This document shows positions 35,255-38,264 of a DNA stretch of 38,264 nt, piece after piece. Each line of letters starts with the position of its first letter. The stretch's first letter is position 1. The stretch is from an uncultured Alphaproteobacteria bacterium (GTDB lineage Bacteria > Pseudomonadota > Alphaproteobacteria > RF32 > CAG-239): assembly GCA_949297665.1 (NCBI GenBank), contig CASFTO010000074.1, positions 1-38,264 of the forward strand. Direction: 5' to 3'. The notes beneath the pieces were generated by a model. The model had not been told where the DNA came from. It was given only the letters and a program-made list of their open reading frames with translations, and made no database searches. A program made the position numbers and the translations under genes.

Positions 35255-35473
35255 ATGACATTCAATGAAAATTTAATTAGAGAAGCTGCTTATTACAATT
35301 GGCAGAATGCTGGTTGCCCGTTCGGTCAGGATGAAAAATTCTGGAATATGGCAATTGAACAAATCTATGGTTCAAAAGCTACAAAGTCTTGCTGCAGCAC
35401 ATCTTCTTCTTCTAAGAAGACAGCTTCTTCCAGCAAAAAAACATCTTCTTCTAAATCAAAATCCAAGAAGTAA
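35255..35473 (+). CDS. Small DUF2934-like protein with Ser/Lys tail
   Basis: A 72-residue protein. The first 40 residues (IREAAYYNWQNAGCPFGQDEKFW and MAIEQIY, in parts) match the DUF2934 pattern 'I...AY..W...G.P.G.D..DW..AE..L'. The tail is almost only serine and lysine (SKSKSKK at the end), with two cysteines (SCCS). Such a basic tail could bind nucleic acid; this is a guess. It has its own promoter and a clear terminator, so it is a single-gene unit and perhaps strongly expressed. Function of the family is unknown. Confidence 0.8.
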   Translation: MTFNENLIREAAYYNWQNAGCPFGQDEKFWNMAIEQIYGSKATKSCCSTSSSSKKTASSSKKTSSSKSKSKK

Positions 35474-35493
35474 GATTTTTTTGAAAACCTAAA

Positions 35494-35526
35494 AAAAGAC
35501 CACCTGTAATTAGGGTGGTTTTTTTA
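35494..35526 (+). terminator. Rho-independent terminator
   Basis: Stem ACCACC / GGTGGT with a loop of about nine bases, preceded by an A run and followed by seven T residues. It lies 20 bases after the DUF2934 stop codon. Confidence 0.85.
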
Positions 35527-35636
35527 TATGAAAAACAGAAAAAACAACATAAACCTCAATCATTATTTACTTAAAATTAAGCTATAAAATCCTAGACTAA
35601 AAACACAGAAAACAACTAAAGCAAAGCGATACCAGA

Positions 35637-36863
35637 ATGAAACAAATGAATCCGTTAAAAAGACTAGACATTGCATGTTTTTTGCGTTCGCAATTATATT
35701 TAGCGCCGGTACTTTTATTATTCTATCAACAAAACGGTTTAACCATAGCAGATTTTGTTCTGTTTCAAGGAATATTCCAATTAACCGGCATCATTTTTGA
35801 AATTCCATGCGGATACATTGCCGATGTCATATCCAAGAAAAAAGTACTGATTTTAGCTTTCTTGTGTTTCTTTTTAAGAGCCGCGCTATGGCTTAGTTTT
35901 TCGGGTGTATACATTATCTTGTTAGGTGAACTTTTCAACGCTCTTTCTCGAGCATTTTTATCGGGTGTATATGATAGTTACATATACGATTATCTAAAAA
36001 ACGAAAACAAGACCAAACGCATGTTAAAGGAATGTGGTCGCACCAATTTTGCCATGTCATCGGGAGCCATGTTTGCCGCGGTATTTAGTGCCGTGCTATA
36101 TAACAAATACGGTACGGTAATACTTTTAAGTTTAGAATTTTGCCTAACATTAATCAGCATCATTTTACTAACCACATTACCCAACCCACCATCAGCACGT
36201 CCGCACGCACAAACAATAAAGGAAAAATTTAACGAAATAAAAGACACCACTATTGCGACAATAAAAAACAAAAACATCAATGTTTACATATTATATTCGG
36301 CATTACTTTTCTCAACAACATCACTATTTTGTTGGTGTTTTCAACCATTATTAAAAATATCGTCGGCACCTGTAATAATGTTCAGTTCCATTTACGTTAT
36401 CAATCACGCCCTAAGAGCTGCATTTTCATTTTACGTCAACAAGCTCAAAAAGTTTTTCGGGTTCAACCGTCTATTAGTTATCACAACATTTTTATGCCTA
36501 TATTCATTTGCCTGCATGATATTAAGTTTTTATTTCAAACAACCGAACGTTGCCTTTATCTGTTTAATTTTTGTATGCATCGGCATCGGTTTCCAACTGG
36601 CCTTTGCGATTGCCAACATCAACCACATTCATAATTTTGCACTTGAAGAAACACGCGCCACCATATCATCAGTAAACAACATGCTCCAACAAAGCATTTC
36701 GGGAATATCATTAATTTGTTTCAAATTTGTAATAGCTCCGGACAATGAAAACAGCGGATTAAGTTTTGCCGGAGCATTTTCGGTATTCGGCATTTTCTAT
36801 ATGAGTTTGTTTATTTTCTTACTGTACATCATTTACCAACGTTCCCGTGAACCGGTCAAATAG
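35637..36863 (+). CDS. MFS transporter
   Basis: A 408-residue major facilitator superfamily protein with about 12 transmembrane helices. The loop between helices 2 and 3 has the MFS motif A form 'GYIADVISKKKVL'. A central charged loop (about 185-205, 'KEKFNEIKDTTIATIKNK') separates the two halves. Substrate cannot be told. The start at 35637 or the in-frame ATG at 35646 are both possible, since no good ribosome binding site is seen. It stands alone between the DUF2934 gene and nfeD. Confidence 0.87.
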   Translation: MKQMNPLKRLDIACFLRSQLYLAPVLLLFYQQNGLTIADFVLFQGIFQLTGIIFEIPCGYIADVISKKKVLILAFLCFFLRAALWLSFSGVYIILLGELFNALSRAFLSGVYDSYIYDYLKNENKTKRMLKECGRTNFAMSSGAMFAAVFSAVLYNKYGTVILLSLEFCLTLISIILLTTLPNPPSARPHAQTIKEKFNEIKDTTIATIKNKNINVYILYSALLFSTTSLFCWCFQPLLKISSAPVIMFSSIYVINHALRAAFSFYVNKLKKFFGFNRLLVITTFLCLYSFACMILSFYFKQPNVAFICLIFVCIGIGFQLAFAIANINHIHNFALEETRATISSVNNMLQQSISGISLICFKFVIAPDNENSGLSFAGAFSVFGIFYMSLFIFLLYIIYQRSREPVK

Positions 36864-36974
36864 AGAACAGAATAGATAAATCATTTAAAAAACATACTTT
36901 TTCTTTAACGAAAAATAAAGTAATCATCCTTAAAATAAAGCAAAATTATTGTTTAACCGAAAGAGGATTATCAC

Positions 36975-37412
36975 ATGTCTGCTTGGATTATTTTTCTGAT
37001 AATATCACTGGTATGTTTCGTCATAGAAATATACAGCCCGACGATGTTTTTCTTAAATTTCGCCGTTGCCGGAATTGTATGCACATTATTGGCATTATTT
37101 ACGGAGAATTACAATATACTCGTCCCGATTTTCACGGTATTATCCATTATTTTCGTACTATTCTTACGTCCGTTGCTCAACATCAATCCGAACAAAGAAA
37201 AAAAGCACAGTTTTGAATCACAATATATCGATCAAACAGCCACCGCCATAACCGACATAAATGCATTCTCGGGCCGTTTAAAAATTTACGATGAAGACTG
37301 GGAAGCCCGCACCACCGATGAAACAGCTCCTGAAATCAAAAAAGGCTCAAAAGTAAAAATTGTCAGCCACAACGATTTAACCATGTTTGTTGAAAAGAAA
37401 GGAAAAAAATAA
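36975..37412 (+). CDS. NfeD family membrane protein
   Basis: A 145-residue short NfeD (YbbK-partner type). Two to three transmembrane helices (about 1-75) precede a C-terminal OB-fold ('GRLKIYDEDWEART', 'IKKGSKVKIVSHNDLTMFVE'). It works with an SPFH/stomatin protein in membrane microdomains. AGAGG lies 8 bases before the ATG. Its stop overlaps the start of the SPFH gene by one base (TAATG), the usual nfeD-qmcA coupling. Full length. Confidence 0.9.
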   Translation: MSAWIIFLIISLVCFVIEIYSPTMFFLNFAVAGIVCTLLALFTENYNILVPIFTVLSIIFVLFLRPLLNINPNKEKKHSFESQYIDQTATAITDINAFSGRLKIYDEDWEARTTDETAPEIKKGSKVKIVSHNDLTMFVEKKGKK

Positions 37413-38182
37413 TGGAAACCTTATTAGTTGTACTGGTAATCACGGCAATTGCTATAGTAATAAAAGGTTGCATTATAGTTGAGCAACAAGAAGTCGTAAT
37501 CATTCAGCGTCTCGGAAAGTATAAAGAAACACTAAGTGCCGGACTTAATTTCATTGTTCCATTCATAGACACCCCCAAAGGGATATACCGAAAAGTAAGC
37601 ACGACCTATCCGGACGGAAGAACATATTCATATATGCAAAAAAGCACCCGTTTAGATTTAAGAGAAACCGTATATGATTTCCCTCGTCAAAATGTGATTA
37701 CCAAAGACAATGTATCCATATCAATAAATGCGGTTTTATATTTTCAAATCATCAATCCGGAAAAGGCCGTATACGGGGTTGAAAATTTATCTGAAGCGAT
37801 TGAAAAACTAACTCAAACCACCTTACGTCAATTAATCGGTAAATTAGAATTACAAGAAACATTGGTATCACGCGACAAAATCAACGAAGAGTTACGAGGT
37901 ATTTTAGATTCCGCCTCAGACAAATGGGGAGTAAAAGTCAACCGCATAGAATTGCAAGACATCACGCCACCATCGGATATTCAAGCCGCCATGGATAAAC
38001 AAATGAAAGCGGAACGAGAAAAGCGCGCCATGATATACGAAGCGGAAGGAGAAAAAGAATCATCTATCCGCATCGCAGAAGGACAAAAAGAAGCAGCCAT
38101 CCGCAAAGCAGAAGGAGAAAAAGAAGCAACGATATTGAAAGTCAAGCATAAAAATCGCGCAAGCGAGCATTTAATATCGTAA
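37412..38182 (+). CDS. qmcA: SPFH/stomatin protein, 3' end replaced by the inverted repeat
   Basis: An SPFH (band 7) protein: N-terminal membrane anchor (about 1-20), then 'VEQQEVVIIQRLGKYKETLSAG', 'DVRET'-type 'LDLRETVYDFPRQNVITKDNV', and the helical 'EAEGEKESSIRIAEGQKEA' repeats. It should form a large ring-like membrane scaffold with NfeD. The family is about 300 residues or more; here the frame stops at 256. The expected sequence ends at 'GEKEATILK', and the last 14 residues (VKHKNRASEHLIS region) are read from the inverted repeat, which begins at 38124. The C-terminal part is therefore lost, switched, or not assembled. Confidence 0.88.
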   Translation: METLLVVLVITAIAIVIKGCIIVEQQEVVIIQRLGKYKETLSAGLNFIVPFIDTPKGIYRKVSTTYPDGRTYSYMQKSTRLDLRETVYDFPRQNVITKDNVSISINAVLYFQIINPEKAVYGVENLSEAIEKLTQTTLRQLIGKLELQETLVSRDKINEELRGILDSASDKWGVKVNRIELQDITPPSDIQAAMDKQMKAEREKRAMIYEAEGEKESSIRIAEGQKEAAIRKAEGEKEATILKVKHKNRASEHLIS

Positions 38183-38259
38183 TCATTTTATGAACGACAG
38201 CAATAACGGCAAGCTTTCCCGGTTTGCCGTTATTTTTCAGCCTAAAATAAAAATCTCGT
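38124..38259. repeat. Right copy of 136-bp perfect inverted terminal repeat
   Basis: Exact reverse complement of 1-136. It begins inside the qmcA reading frame; the first codons (GCA ACG ATA TTG AAA) still fit an SPFH protein, then the frame diverges and stops. From 38124 to the window end is 141 bases, a common maximum k-mer length in short-read assembly, so the edge may be set by the assembler. Confidence 0.97.
38202..38234 (+). terminator. Terminator-like hairpin in right inverted repeat
   Basis: Mirror of 26-58: AATAACGGCAA / TTGCCGTTATT with an 11-base loop and a following T run on the plus strand, 20 bases after the stop of the truncated qmcA frame. Confidence 0.65.
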
Positions 38260-38264
38260 AAAAT

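Noticed and set aside
1..38264. A linear plasmid or phage genome with inverted terminal repeats
   Set aside because: The window carries core chromosomal genes (ssrA, sspB, glgB, qmcA), has no replication or structural phage genes at the ends, and the repeat cuts into qmcA.

Overview
Organism. The window is AT-rich and alphaproteobacterial in character. The best evidence is a circularly permuted (two-piece) tmRNA gene, an alpha-type SspB with a ribbon-helix-helix partner, a DUF3768 gene, and a yejEF / nfeD-qmcA / glycogen-gene core. Low GC with this gene set fits an uncultured host-associated alphaproteobacterium (the gut RF32-type lineages are my guess). That placement is inference, not proven from sequence.

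Layout. (1) 1-3.8 kb, minus strand: a catalytic-domain-only tyrosine recombinase at the window edge, then a chain of small accessory genes (DUF1737-like, DUF3768, two ankyrin proteins, two unknowns). (2) 4.0-4.8 kb: an iteron-like array of six 16-bp motifs, four of them exactly 22 bp apart. AT-rich CTATTATA repeats lie before it, and a DnaA-box-like site and a small winged-helix gene follow. (3) 4.8-13.2 kb, minus strand: a seven-gene type I restriction-modification operon, hsdM-x1-x2-hsdS-y1-y2-hsdR, with four unknown genes packed between the subunits; y1 and y2 are tandem paralogues. (4) 13.5-15.9 kb: tRNA-Arg(CCU), a pentapeptide/HTH fusion gene, a P4-type integrase broken by one in-frame stop, and a truncated second tRNA-Arg(CCU) in the opposite orientation. 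(5) 16-38 kb, more core-like: a large degenerate metallopeptidase-like protein, yejEF, two membrane proteins with long tandem-repeat tails on either side of ssrA-sspB-RHH, a GT39-like membrane glycosyltransferase, the glgB-glgX-malQ glycogen operon, a DUF2934 protein, an MFS transporter, and nfeD-qmcA.

Ends. Bases 1-136 are the exact reverse complement of 38124-38259. This inverted repeat cuts into the 3' end of qmcA on the right and lies just downstream of the short recombinase on the left. It carries an 11-bp-stem terminator-like hairpin. It may be a recombination site of a large invertible or inserted segment. It may equally be a contig end in a repeat: the right-hand copy plus the remaining window is exactly 141 bases.

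How genes work together. ssrA encodes the tag ANDNFAPVAVAA and sits directly upstream of sspB, whose product is expected to carry tagged proteins to ClpXP. glgB, glgX and malQ remodel alpha-glucan branches. The hsd operon is a defence module whose four embedded genes are the best candidates here for undescribed accessory functions.
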